From Paracoccaceae bacterium (GTDB lineage: Bacteria; Pseudomonadota; Alphaproteobacteria; Rhodobacterales; Rhodobacteraceae), in the NCBI GenBank assembly GCA_019911965.1, contig JAIOJF010000029.1, forward strand, positions 119,451 to 183,450: a DNA stretch of 64,000 nt, in the 5' to 3' direction. The position numbers were made by a program, and so were the translations under genes. Below the pieces are notes generated by a model that saw nothing but the letters and a program-made list of their open reading frames with translations, had not been told where the DNA came from and made no database searches. Numbering within the stretch: position 1 is the first letter of the stretch; every line of letters starts with the position of its first letter. Positions 1 through 8,016 of this stretch are shown piece by piece.

Positions 1-54
1 GACGGCTATGGCAATCTGGCCGATTTCTTCGCCGGGATCATGCTGGACACCTGA
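1..54 (+). CDS. 3' end of an unidentified gene (17 residues visible)
   Basis: Reading in frame from base 1 gives DGYGNLADFFAGIMLDT followed by TGA at 52-54. The codons look like the neighbouring coding sequence, so this is probably the C-terminus of a real upstream gene rather than chance. Seventeen residues are too few to name the family. It ends 95 bases before the aminotransferase start and could belong to the same transcription unit. Confidence 0.5.
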   Translation, partial: DGYGNLADFFAGIMLDT

Positions 55-149
55 GCGCCGCCGCGCACCCCTTGCAGGTGTTCAGGCGTTCGGCTAGATG
101 GCGTGTTTCAGGTTTCACACATGCGAACCCGTTATGGAGGGACGTTCAG

Positions 150-1526
150 ATGGCTACGAAATCCGCAAAATCCGCCGCCAGGCCCAAAGCCGCGAAGAAA
201 TCCGCGCCCGCGCCGCATCTGCCGAACGATCCCCAGACCAATGCCGCCCTTCTGGCGCGGCGCATGGCGGCGGTGCCGCAGGGTGTCGCCTCGGCGGCAC
301 CGGTCTTTGCCGGCCGGGCCGAGAATGCCGAATTGTGGGATGTCGAAGGCAACCGCTACATTGATTTCGCCGGTGGCATCGCGGTTCTGAATACCGGCCA
401 TCGCCATCCCAAGGTGATCGCAGCCGCCAAGGCGCAGGAAGACCTGTTCACCCATACCAGTTTCCAGGTGGTCCCCTATGAGCCTTACATCGCGCTGGCC
501 GAGCGGCTGAACGCGCTGGCCCCGGGCGATGCGCCGAAAAAGACCCTGCTGGTGACCACAGGTGCCGAAGCGGTGGAAAACGCCGTCAAGATCGCGCGCG
601 CGGCAACCGGTCGGTCCGGCGTGATCGCCTTTACCGGTGCCTATCATGGCCGCACCCTGCTGACACTGGGCCTGACCGGCAAGATTTCGCCCTACAAGAA
701 AGCGGTCGGACCCTTCCCGCCCGAAGTTTTCCGCGCGCCCTTCCCCAGCCTGCGCGACGGCATCACGGTTGAAGACGCGCTGACCGGCCTCAACAACCTG
801 TTCCTGACCGATGCCCAGCCCGAACGCGTGGCCGCGATCATCATCGAGCCGGTCCTGGGCGAGGGCGGTTATATCCCTGTCCCGGTCGAAATGCTGCGGG
901 CCTTGCGCGAGATCTGCGACAAGCACGGCATCCTTCTGATCGCCGACGAGATTCAATCGGGCTTCGGGCGCACCGGGGCCTGGTTCGCGATCGAGCATTC
1001 CGGCGTCGTGCCCGACCTGATCACCGTGGCCAAAAGCATGGCGGGCGGCTATCCGCTGGCCGGTGTGATCGGGCGCGCCGATATCATGGATGCGCTGCAA
1101 CCGGGTGGCCTGGGTGGGACTTACGGCGGCAACCCGGTGGCCTGTGCGGCGGCGCTGGCGGCGATTGACGCCATCGAATCCGAAGGGCTGCTGGAACGCT
1201 CGACCGCGCTCGGCGCCTATTTCCGCAGCCGTTTTGCCGAGATCGGCGCACGGGTTTCGCCCAACCGGATGTGGGACATTCGCGGCACCGGCGCGATGAT
1301 CGCGGTCGAGTTCGTCACCGATTTCGCCTCGGCGACCCCGGATGCGGCACTGACCAAGGCGCTGTGCACCCATGCACTGTCGCGCGGGCTGATCCTGCTG
1401 GCCTGCGGCATGCACGGCAACGCCTTGCGCATCATGGTGCCCCTGACCGCGTCGGACGCGCTGATTGACGAGGGTCTTGCCATATTCGAGGCCGCTTTGG
1501 CCGACGCCGTGGCCGAAATCGGCTGA
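150..1526 (+). CDS. Class-III PLP aminotransferase (4-aminobutyrate aminotransferase-like)
   Basis: A 458-residue fold-type I, class-III aminotransferase, a family that moves an omega-amino group (GABA, putrescine, beta-alanine or similar) to an oxo-acid. The cofactor-binding Asp lies in [15 protein letters not shown] and the Schiff-base Lys is K295 in [26 protein letters not shown] and AYHGRT are family phosphate- and ring-contact motifs. The ATG at 150 is preferred over an in-frame ATG at 72 because GGAGG at 136-140 sits nine bases before it. The first 25 residues are a Lys/Ala/Pro-rich tail ([17 protein letters not shown]) not usual for the family. It is the first gene of a rightward run with amidase, decarboxylase and ligase, which suggests amine catabolism. 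GABA is the default substrate guess; the exact substrate is not readable from sequence. Confidence 0.88.
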   Translation: MATKSAKSAARPKAAKKSAPAPHLPNDPQTNAALLARRMAAVPQGVASAAPVFAGRAENAELWDVEGNRYIDFAGGIAVLNTGHRHPKVIAAAKAQEDLFTHTSFQVVPYEPYIALAERLNALAPGDAPKKTLLVTTGAEAVENAVKIARAATGRSGVIAFTGAYHGRTLLTLGLTGKISPYKKAVGPFPPEVFRAPFPSLRDGITVEDALTGLNNLFLTDAQPERVAAIIIEPVLGEGGYIPVPVEMLRALREICDKHGILLIADEIQSGFGRTGAWFAIEHSGVVPDLITVAKSMAGGYPLAGVIGRADIMDALQPGGLGGTYGGNPVACAAALAAIDAIESEGLLERSTALGAYFRSRFAEIGARVSPNRMWDIRGTGAMIAVEFVTDFASATPDAALTKALCTHALSRGLILLACGMHGNALRIMVPLTASDALIDEGLAIFEAALADAVAEIG

Positions 1527-1689
1527 GCCATACCGGCGAAATCCCGTAACGATTATTTGCGCCCGGCACCCTGGTCGGGCGCAGATCACCTGTTTCCGTT
1601 CCCGCCGCAAGCGCGTAAGGTCAAGGGAACGCGGCGATTATCACTCACAAGTCGCGGCAATAGTTGCGCCTGGACGGAGACCAGACAAG

Positions 1690-2667
1690 ATGACCCCTTT
1701 CGCGATTACCGGCGTGCAGATGTATGTGAATGCCCTGCATTCCAACGTCGAAGGCATGATCCAGCGTATCGACATCCTGATGGCGCGGTTTCCCTGGACG
1801 CAGATGGTATTGTTCAGCGAACTGGCCCCGTTCGGCCCCCTGCCGCGCTTTGCCCAGCCATTCGAGAATGAAACGGTCGAGTCGTTTCAGGCCGCCGCGA
1901 TCAAGCACAAGATCTGGCTGATCCCCGGCTCGATGTTTGAAAAGACGCCCGAGGGGCTGATCTACAACACCTCGGTCGTGATCAACCCCGAAGGCGAGAT
2001 CGTCAGCCGTTATCGCAAGATGTTCCCGTTCCGCCCGTATGAAACCGGAATCGAGGCGGGCACCGAGTTTTGCGTGTTCGATGTGCCCGAGGTCGGCCGT
2101 TTCGGCCTGTCGATCTGCTATGACATCTGGTTCCCGGAAACTACGCGGCAATTGACCAGCATGGGGGCCGAGGTGCTGCTGCATCCGGTCCTGACCGGCA
2201 CCACCGACCGCGACGCCGAATTGTCGATCGCGCGGGCAACCGCGGCGCAGTTCCAGTGCTATGTGTTCGATGTGAACGGGCTTGGCGCCGGCGGCGTCGG
2301 CAAATCCTGCGTGATTGATCCGGCAGCCACCGTGCTGCACCAATCCGCCGGGCAGGAAGATACCTTCCCGATCGAGATCGACCTGTCGATGGTGCGCCGC
2401 CAGCGCGAGACCGGCATGAAGGGACTGGGCCAGGTGCTGAAAAGTTTCCGCGACCGTTCGGTCGATTTTCCGGCCTATGACCGGGCCTCCGGCTCGGATG
2501 CCTATCTGCATTCGCTGGGGCCGCTGGAACTGCCGAAACAGGGTTCGCGGGCCGGTCTTCGGCTGGACGGGCCGGATGCCATGCGCCCCGGAACCTTTTC
2601 CGCGGCCGAATTCAAACCGGGCGGCGCGACCGTGACGCCCATCAAGGAAACGATTTCCAGCGGCTGA
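1690..2667 (+). CDS. Nitrilase-superfamily carbon-nitrogen hydrolase (amidase)
   Basis: A 325-residue member of the nitrilase superfamily with the complete Glu-Lys-Cys triad: E44 in LFSELAPFG, K110 in YRKMFPF and C143 in SICYDIWFPE. Such enzymes hydrolyse amides, N-carbamoyl amines or omega-amides through a cysteine thioester. The ATG at 1690 follows GGAGA (1676-1680) at normal spacing; an upstream extension overlapping the aminotransferase 3' end has no protein-like character. The C-terminal 60 residues (about 265-325) run past the catalytic domain and are Pro/Gly-rich. It lies 74 bases before the decarboxylase gene, as expected of an enzyme acting on an amide of the amine made there. N-carbamoylputrescine amidase or omega-amidase activity is possible but unproven. 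Confidence 0.88.
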   Translation: MTPFAITGVQMYVNALHSNVEGMIQRIDILMARFPWTQMVLFSELAPFGPLPRFAQPFENETVESFQAAAIKHKIWLIPGSMFEKTPEGLIYNTSVVINPEGEIVSRYRKMFPFRPYETGIEAGTEFCVFDVPEVGRFGLSICYDIWFPETTRQLTSMGAEVLLHPVLTGTTDRDAELSIARATAAQFQCYVFDVNGLGAGGVGKSCVIDPAATVLHQSAGQEDTFPIEIDLSMVRRQRETGMKGLGQVLKSFRDRSVDFPAYDRASGSDAYLHSLGPLELPKQGSRAGLRLDGPDAMRPGTFSAAEFKPGGATVTPIKETISSG

Positions 2668-2741
2668 CCATAGGTTGGTGAGAACAGGCACGGGCAGCGT
2701 GCCGGGCATCGACAGGCCGCCCAAATGACGGAGCGAACGCC

Positions 2742-5480
2742 ATGCATTCGATGAACGACTATTACTCCGCCGTGCAATTGCGCGCCGACCGCTGGAGCGC
2801 CCTGCGCGAAGCCTCGGCCGAGTTGAACCGCACGCCGCAGGGCCGCCATGCCGGAGCGCTGAAAAAGCGGATCGAGGGGCTGTTCACCTCGCTGTCGGTG
2901 ATCGAACCCTATTGGGCCTTTCCCGGCATGCCAGCCTTTGAACATATGCGCCGCCAGTTCGAGGGCGGCCATATCGAGGATCTGGCCTTTTCCGTCCACC
3001 GTGTGACCCGGGCACTGACGACGGGTGCCTATCGCCGCCGCCACATCCCGCTGGAACGCGATCTGTTCGAGAATGACGAACACGACGACGAGGCCGTCCT
3101 GCCGCCCGAGGCCCGCGCGATGGCACGGCCCTATTTCGAGGTGCTGATCGTCGACAGCGTGACCGAGCATCAGGAACGCTGGCTGAAATCCAACATGACC
3201 CGGCTGCGCCGCCCCGAAGACCCGTTCACCTACGAGGCCGTCGTGGTGCCATCACTGGAAGACGCGCTGATCGGGGTTCTGTTCAACCACAATATCCAGG
3301 CCATCGTGGTGCGCCCCGGGCTGGTGCTGAAATCGAAAACCGATCACCCGGTGCTGAGCCGCTATCTGAACCGCGCCGGTGGCCAGAAGGAACTGGAAGC
3401 TCTGCTGCCCGAGGATTACGGCCCCGAACTTTGCCGCCTGATCGCCAGGGTCCGCCCGGAACTCGATGCCTATCTGGTCACCGAACGCTCGGTCGAGGAT
3501 ATTGCCGGGCTCGATCTGGGGATCTGCCGGCGGGTGTTTTACAATCAGGAAGACTTCATGGAGTTGCACCTGAACATCCTGCGCGGCGTTCAGGCCCGCA
3601 ACAAGACCCCGTTCTTTACCGCGCTGGTGGAATATTCCAAACAGCCGACCGGCGTGTTTCACGCCATGCCGATCAGCCGCGGCAAGTCGATTACGCGCAG
3701 CCACTGGATTCAGGATATGGGGGCGTTTTACGGCCCCAACATCTTCATGGCGGAAACCTCGGCCACATCCGGCGGGCTGGACAGCCTTCTGGAACCGCAC
3801 GGCCCGATCAAGGAGGCCCAGGAACTGGCGGCGCGTGCCTTCGGGGCCAAGCAGACCTTCTTTGCCACCAACGGCACCTCGACCTGCAACAAGATCGTGG
3901 TGCAAGCGCTGGTGCGGCCCGGCGATATCGTGCTGGTGGACCGCGATTGCCACAAGTCGCATCATTACGGCATGGTGCTGTCGGGCGCGCAGGTGGTCTA
4001 TCTCGACAGCTATCCGCTCAGCGAATATTCTATGTATGGCGCGGTGCCCTTGAAGGAGATCAAGCACCAGTTGCTGGCGCTGAAAGCCGCCGGCAAGCTT
4101 GATCGCGTGCGGATGCTGCTGCTGACCAACTGCACCTTTGACGGCATCGTCTACAATGTCGAGCGCGTGATGGAGGAATGCCTCGCGATCAAGCCCGACC
4201 TGATCTTCCTGTGGGACGAGGCGTGGTTCGCCTTCGCCCGGTTCGGCCCGACCTACCGCCAGCGCACCGCGATGAATGCCGCCGGTGAATTGCGCTCGCG
4301 GCTGCGCAGCGACGCCCACAAAAAGGCCTATGAGGCGCAACAGGAGGCGCTGAAGGACGCCGATGCGGCCACCTTGCTGAACACCCGGCTGATCCCGTCG
4401 CCCAGGGCGCGGGTGCGGGTTTATGCCACGCAATCGACCCACAAGACCCTGACCAGCCTGCGCCAGGGCTCGATGATCCATGTCAACGATCAGGACTTCA
4501 AGGGCGAGGTCGAGCAATCCTTCCACGAAGCCTACATGACCCATACCTCGACCAGCCCGAATTACCAGATCATCGCCTCGCTCGATGTCGGGCGGCGGCA
4601 GGTGGAGCTGGAAGGCTTCGAGTTTGTCCAGCGCCAGGTCGAGGCCGCGATGTCGATGCGCCGCGCTATCGCCACGCATCCCCTGTTGCAGAAATATTTC
4701 AAGGTGCTGACGGCCGGCGACATGATCCCCGAGGAACACCGCGAAAGCGGCGTCACCAGCTATTACGACAGCGAACAGGGCTGGACCGATATCTGGGAAT
4801 GCTGGGAACGCGATGAATTCGTGCTGGACGCCACCCGCGTCACGCTGGCGGTTGGTGGCACCGGCTGGGACGGCGACACGTTCAAGACCGATATCCTGAT
4901 GGATAAATATGGCATCCAGATCAACAAGACCTCGCGCAATACCGTCTTGTTCATGACCAATATCGGCACCACGCGCTCATCCGTCGCATATCTGATCGAG
5001 GTGCTGGTGGAGATTGCCAAGGGTCTGGACGACCTGCTGGACGATGCCAGTCGGATGGAGCGCCTGTCATTCGACCGCCGGGTCAAGAACCTGGTGAAGG
5101 ACCTGCCGCCCCTGCCGGATTTCAGCCGCTTTCACGAGGCCTTCTGCGCCGACAAGGATATCGGTGCCGGCGATATCCGCACCGCCTTCTTCCTGGCCTA
5201 TGACGAGAAGAACTGCGACTATCTGGACCTGACCGGATCGCTGAAATCCGCGCTGGAAAAGGGTGAAACCGTGGTCTCGGCCTCGTTCATCATCCCCTAT
5301 CCGCCGGGATTTCCGATCCTGGTGCCGGGGCAGGTGGTCAGCCGGGAAATCCTTGCCTTCATGCTGGCGCTGGATGTGAACGAAATTCACGGCTACCGTT
5401 CTGATCTGGGCCTGCGGGTATTCACCCCTGAAGCCCTCGCTGCCCGCCTGCAACAAAAACTCCCCGAAGCTGCCGAATAG
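2742..5480 (+). CDS. Orn/Lys/Arg-type PLP decarboxylase, long form (912 aa)
   Basis: Fold-type I basic amino-acid decarboxylase. The PLP lysine is K568 in QSTHKTLTSLRQGSM, the ring-nitrogen Asp is D492 in LIFLWDEAWFAF, and FATNGTSTCNK plus DRDCHKSHHYG form the cofactor pocket. A wing-like domain (about residues 125-290) precedes the PLP core. At 912 residues it is much longer than the 710-760 of enterobacterial lysine or arginine decarboxylases; the excess is an N-terminal helical segment and inserts such as the Ala/Lys-rich stretch around 520-545. GGAG lies nine bases before the ATG. The next gene, an ATP-grasp ligase, starts only 11 bases after the stop, so the two are almost certainly cotranscribed, and the amine product is a plausible ligase substrate. 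Which of Lys, Orn, Arg or another amino acid is used cannot be told. Confidence 0.9.
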   Translation: MHSMNDYYSAVQLRADRWSALREASAELNRTPQGRHAGALKKRIEGLFTSLSVIEPYWAFPGMPAFEHMRRQFEGGHIEDLAFSVHRVTRALTTGAYRRRHIPLERDLFENDEHDDEAVLPPEARAMARPYFEVLIVDSVTEHQERWLKSNMTRLRRPEDPFTYEAVVVPSLEDALIGVLFNHNIQAIVVRPGLVLKSKTDHPVLSRYLNRAGGQKELEALLPEDYGPELCRLIARVRPELDAYLVTERSVEDIAGLDLGICRRVFYNQEDFMELHLNILRGVQARNKTPFFTALVEYSKQPTGVFHAMPISRGKSITRSHWIQDMGAFYGPNIFMAETSATSGGLDSLLEPHGPIKEAQELAARAFGAKQTFFATNGTSTCNKIVVQALVRPGDIVLVDRDCHKSHHYGMVLSGAQVVYLDSYPLSEYSMYGAVPLKEIKHQLLALKAAGKLDRVRMLLLTNCTFDGIVYNVERVMEECLAIKPDLIFLWDEAWFAFARFGPTYRQRTAMNAAGELRSRLRSDAHKKAYEAQQEALKDADAATLLNTRLIPSPRARVRVYATQSTHKTLTSLRQGSMIHVNDQDFKGEVEQSFHEAYMTHTSTSPNYQIIASLDVGRRQVELEGFEFVQRQVEAAMSMRRAIATHPLLQKYFKVLTAGDMIPEEHRESGVTSYYDSEQGWTDIWECWERDEFVLDATRVTLAVGGTGWDGDTFKTDILMDKYGIQINKTSRNTVLFMTNIGTTRSSVAYLIEVLVEIAKGLDDLLDDASRMERLSFDRRVKNLVKDLPPLPDFSRFHEAFCADKDIGAGDIRTAFFLAYDEKNCDYLDLTGSLKSALEKGETVVSASFIIPYPPGFPILVPGQVVSREILAFMLALDVNEIHGYRSDLGLRVFTPEALAARLQQKLPEAAE

Positions 5481-5491
5481 AAAGGAACTTC

Positions 5492-6952
5492 ATGTCTTCG
5501 ACGATCCTCAGGAACATATCGGAAATCCGCCGGCACTTTCACCGCAACGAGGACCCGATCTATTTCATCTCCGCCACCAACTTCAACCTTCTGGGGCTGG
5601 ATGAATGGGTGAAGAACTTCAAGTATATCTGCTACATCGATTGTTACGACGGCAAGCATCCGAACGTGTTCTGCCCGTCCGAACAACCCCATGCCGAGTT
5701 CCAGTCGATCGAGGATATCAACAATTACCTGTTGCAGCACAAGGAGGTGATCGACCTTGTGAAACGTCGCGGCGGCAAGCCGAAATTCGTCTTCCTGATG
5801 TTCGACGAGGAAACCGAACGCCTGTCAAAGGAACTGGGGGCCGAAGTGTGGTTCCCGAAGGCCAGGCTGCGCACCGCGATGGACAACAAGATCGAAACCG
5901 TGCGCATCGGCAACAAGGCCGGGGTGCCCTCGGTGCCGAACGTGCTGGCCGAAGTGAAGGATTACGCCGATCTGAAGAAGACCTGCGAAAAGGCCGGTAT
6001 CGGCCATGATCTGGTGCTGCAATCGGCCTTTGGCGACAGCGGCCACACCACGTTCTTCATCAAGTCCGAGGCCGATTTCCGTCGCCACGAACACGAGATC
6101 GTCGGTGAAGGCGAGATCAAGATCATGAAGCGGATTGATTGCCGTGGCTCGGCAATCGAGGCCTGCGCGACCAAGGAAGGCACCATCGTCGGCCCGCTGA
6201 TGACCGAACTTGTGGGCTTCAAGGAGCTGACGCCCTATCGCGGCGGCTGGTGCGGCAATGAAATACTGGCCACCGCCTTTCCGCCGAAAGTGCGCGATCA
6301 TGCCCGCGACCTGACCTTCAGATTCGGCGAGCAATTGCGCAAGGAAGGCTATCGCGGCTATTTCGAGCTGGATTTCCTGATCGACAAGAAGACCGGCGAA
6401 TTGTGGCTGGGCGAGTTGAACCCGCGCATCACCGGGGCCTCGTCGATGACCAACCACGCCGCCTTTGCCCATGCAGACGCGCCCTTGTTCCTGTTCCATT
6501 TGCTGGAATTCAGCCGCAAGAAGTTCAATCTGGATGTGGACGAGTTGAACAGCCGCTGGGCCGATCCGGCGATGATTGATTCCTGGTCGCAGATGGTTAT
6601 CAAGCATACCGACGACACGGTGGATATCTGCACCGATGTGCCGCCAACCGGCATCTACAGGATGCTGGAAGATGGCCGGGTTGTCTATGACCGGTTCGAT
6701 TACCACCGCCGCGCCGTGGAAAGCGAGAACGAGGCGTTCTTCCTGCGCATCCTGCAACCGGGCGATTACCGCTATGAAGGGGCCGATATCGGCATTCTGG
6801 TGACGCGCGGGCGTTCGATGACCAAGGGCTTCCAGTTGAACGAACGCGCCAAGCGGTGGATTCACGGCATCAAGCAATCGGTCTCGGCCAAGCCGTTGCC
6901 GATGGCGGGGGCCGGTCCGGTGATCTCCGACCCGGCCTTCAAGATCATGTAG
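5492..6952 (+). CDS. ATP-grasp carboxylate-amine ligase family protein
   Basis: A 486-residue ATP-grasp protein of the kind often autolabelled biotin carboxylase or carbamoyl-phosphate-synthase-like. Visible elements are a preATP-grasp region (1-125), the nucleotide-loop segment LVLQSAFGDSGHTTFF (about 175-190), and the metal-binding acids in YFELDFLID and LWLGELNPRITGASS (about 290-315). No biotin-carboxyl-carrier or carboxyltransferase partner is nearby, so a stand-alone ligase joining a carboxylate to an amine through an acyl phosphate is more likely than a carboxylase. About 130 further residues follow the catalytic core. AAAGGA precedes the ATG, 11 bases after the decarboxylase stop, and the next gene starts eight bases downstream. 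The amine from the upstream decarboxylase is the obvious candidate acceptor; this is inference. Confidence 0.8.
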   Translation: MSSTILRNISEIRRHFHRNEDPIYFISATNFNLLGLDEWVKNFKYICYIDCYDGKHPNVFCPSEQPHAEFQSIEDINNYLLQHKEVIDLVKRRGGKPKFVFLMFDEETERLSKELGAEVWFPKARLRTAMDNKIETVRIGNKAGVPSVPNVLAEVKDYADLKKTCEKAGIGHDLVLQSAFGDSGHTTFFIKSEADFRRHEHEIVGEGEIKIMKRIDCRGSAIEACATKEGTIVGPLMTELVGFKELTPYRGGWCGNEILATAFPPKVRDHARDLTFRFGEQLRKEGYRGYFELDFLIDKKTGELWLGELNPRITGASSMTNHAAFAHADAPLFLFHLLEFSRKKFNLDVDELNSRWADPAMIDSWSQMVIKHTDDTVDICTDVPPTGIYRMLEDGRVVYDRFDYHRRAVESENEAFFLRILQPGDYRYEGADIGILVTRGRSMTKGFQLNERAKRWIHGIKQSVSAKPLPMAGAGPVISDPAFKIM

Positions 6953-6960
6953 GACAGGCG

Positions 6961-7956
6961 ATGCTCTGGCGCGCGATTGCAGAAGATCAGCCCGGCCCGG
7001 TCTGGGCCGGGCTGTTCGCCGAATACTGGCCCGACTACCATAATTGGTGGCTGGCCGAAGGCGATCATGCGCGCCCGACTTACGGCGAAAGCCGCCGCGC
7101 GCTGGCCGCACATATGCCGGAAATCCTGCCGCTTTACGAGGACTTGTGCGATCTGGCCGGAGGCGGCGATCACGCGGCGCGGTTCCTCAGCTTTTACTGC
7201 CCGCCGGCGTATCTTTCGGGCTGTTCGCAGGCGATCTGGCCGGGCAAGGCACCGGTGCTGGTGCGCAATTACGATTACAACCCGGATGCATTCGACAGCC
7301 TGATCCTGAAGACCAACTGGCAAGGCCGCCAGGTGCTGGGCACCTCCGACGGGCTGTTCGGGCTGGTGGACGGCATGAACGATGCCGGGCTGGCGGTGTC
7401 GCTGACCTTCGGCGGGCGGCGGGTGGTGGGCGACGGCTTCGGCGTGCCGCTGATCCTGCGCTATGTGCTGCAAACCTGCGAAACCGTCGATCAGGCCGGC
7501 GCGGCACTGGCGCGCCTGCCGACGCATATGAGCTATAACGTCACCGTGATCGATGCCAAACGCCGCTACCGCACCGCGATGATGGCCCCGGACCGCCCGG
7601 CGATCATCAGCCGCGCTGCGGTTGCCACCAATCATCAGGATTCCGTGGAATGGGTGCAGCATGCCCGCCTGACCGCCACGGTCGAGCGCGAGCGCTACCT
7701 TCTGCAACGCCTCAGCCTGCACCGCGACCCCGAGGAAACCTTCATCGGTGCCTTCCTGAAGCCGCCGCTCTATTCCACCGCTTTCGCTGCCGGGTTCGGC
7801 ACGCTCTACACCGCGATCTACCGCCCGCGAAAGCTGGAAATGGAAATCCGCTGGCCGGGAACTGCATGGCAACTGGGCCTGAACGATTTCCAGCCCGGCG
7901 CGCGGTCGGTGGATTATCCCGGCCTGTCCGAGCCTCCAGCGGTCGCCAGACGCTGA
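6961..7956 (+). CDS. C45-type Ntn hydrolase / acyltransferase (isopenicillin N acyltransferase-like)
   Basis: A 331-residue protein resembling the autoproteolytic C45 family. The expected self-cleavage site is G87-C88 in PAYLSGCSQAIW, which would free C88 as N-terminal nucleophile and leave an 87-residue alpha and a 244-residue beta chain. The family-typical VRNYDY motif follows (about 100-105), then the conserved core GLVDGMNDAGLAVSLTFGG. Members hydrolyse or transfer acyl groups on amides. The ATG at 6961 lies eight bases after the ligase stop. Because a ligase precedes it, this protein could deacylate or remodel the amide made there, or cleave an imported amide. No signal peptide is seen, so it should be cytoplasmic. 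Confidence 0.78.
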   Translation: MLWRAIAEDQPGPVWAGLFAEYWPDYHNWWLAEGDHARPTYGESRRALAAHMPEILPLYEDLCDLAGGGDHAARFLSFYCPPAYLSGCSQAIWPGKAPVLVRNYDYNPDAFDSLILKTNWQGRQVLGTSDGLFGLVDGMNDAGLAVSLTFGGRRVVGDGFGVPLILRYVLQTCETVDQAGAALARLPTHMSYNVTVIDAKRRYRTAMMAPDRPAIISRAAVATNHQDSVEWVQHARLTATVERERYLLQRLSLHRDPEETFIGAFLKPPLYSTAFAAGFGTLYTAIYRPRKLEMEIRWPGTAWQLGLNDFQPGARSVDYPGLSEPPAVARR

Positions 7957-8016
7957 TTTCGCTTGTCCGCCCGCCGATGGTCGCGTTTCATTGCCGCCGG
8001 TCGAACAGGGGGCAGG

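Noticed and set aside
132..1610. Long open frame antisense to the aminotransferase
   Set aside because: It is a GC-rich shadow of a clear gene; no family motif and no ribosome-binding site.
3252..4739. 495-codon frame antisense to the decarboxylase
   Set aside because: Composition is rich in His, Gln, Arg as expected of the reverse strand of this gene, with no recognisable domain.
5492..6952. Biotin carboxylase of an acyl-CoA carboxylase
   Set aside because: No biotin carrier or carboxyltransferase gene lies nearby, and the ATP-grasp loop differs from the usual glycine-rich form.
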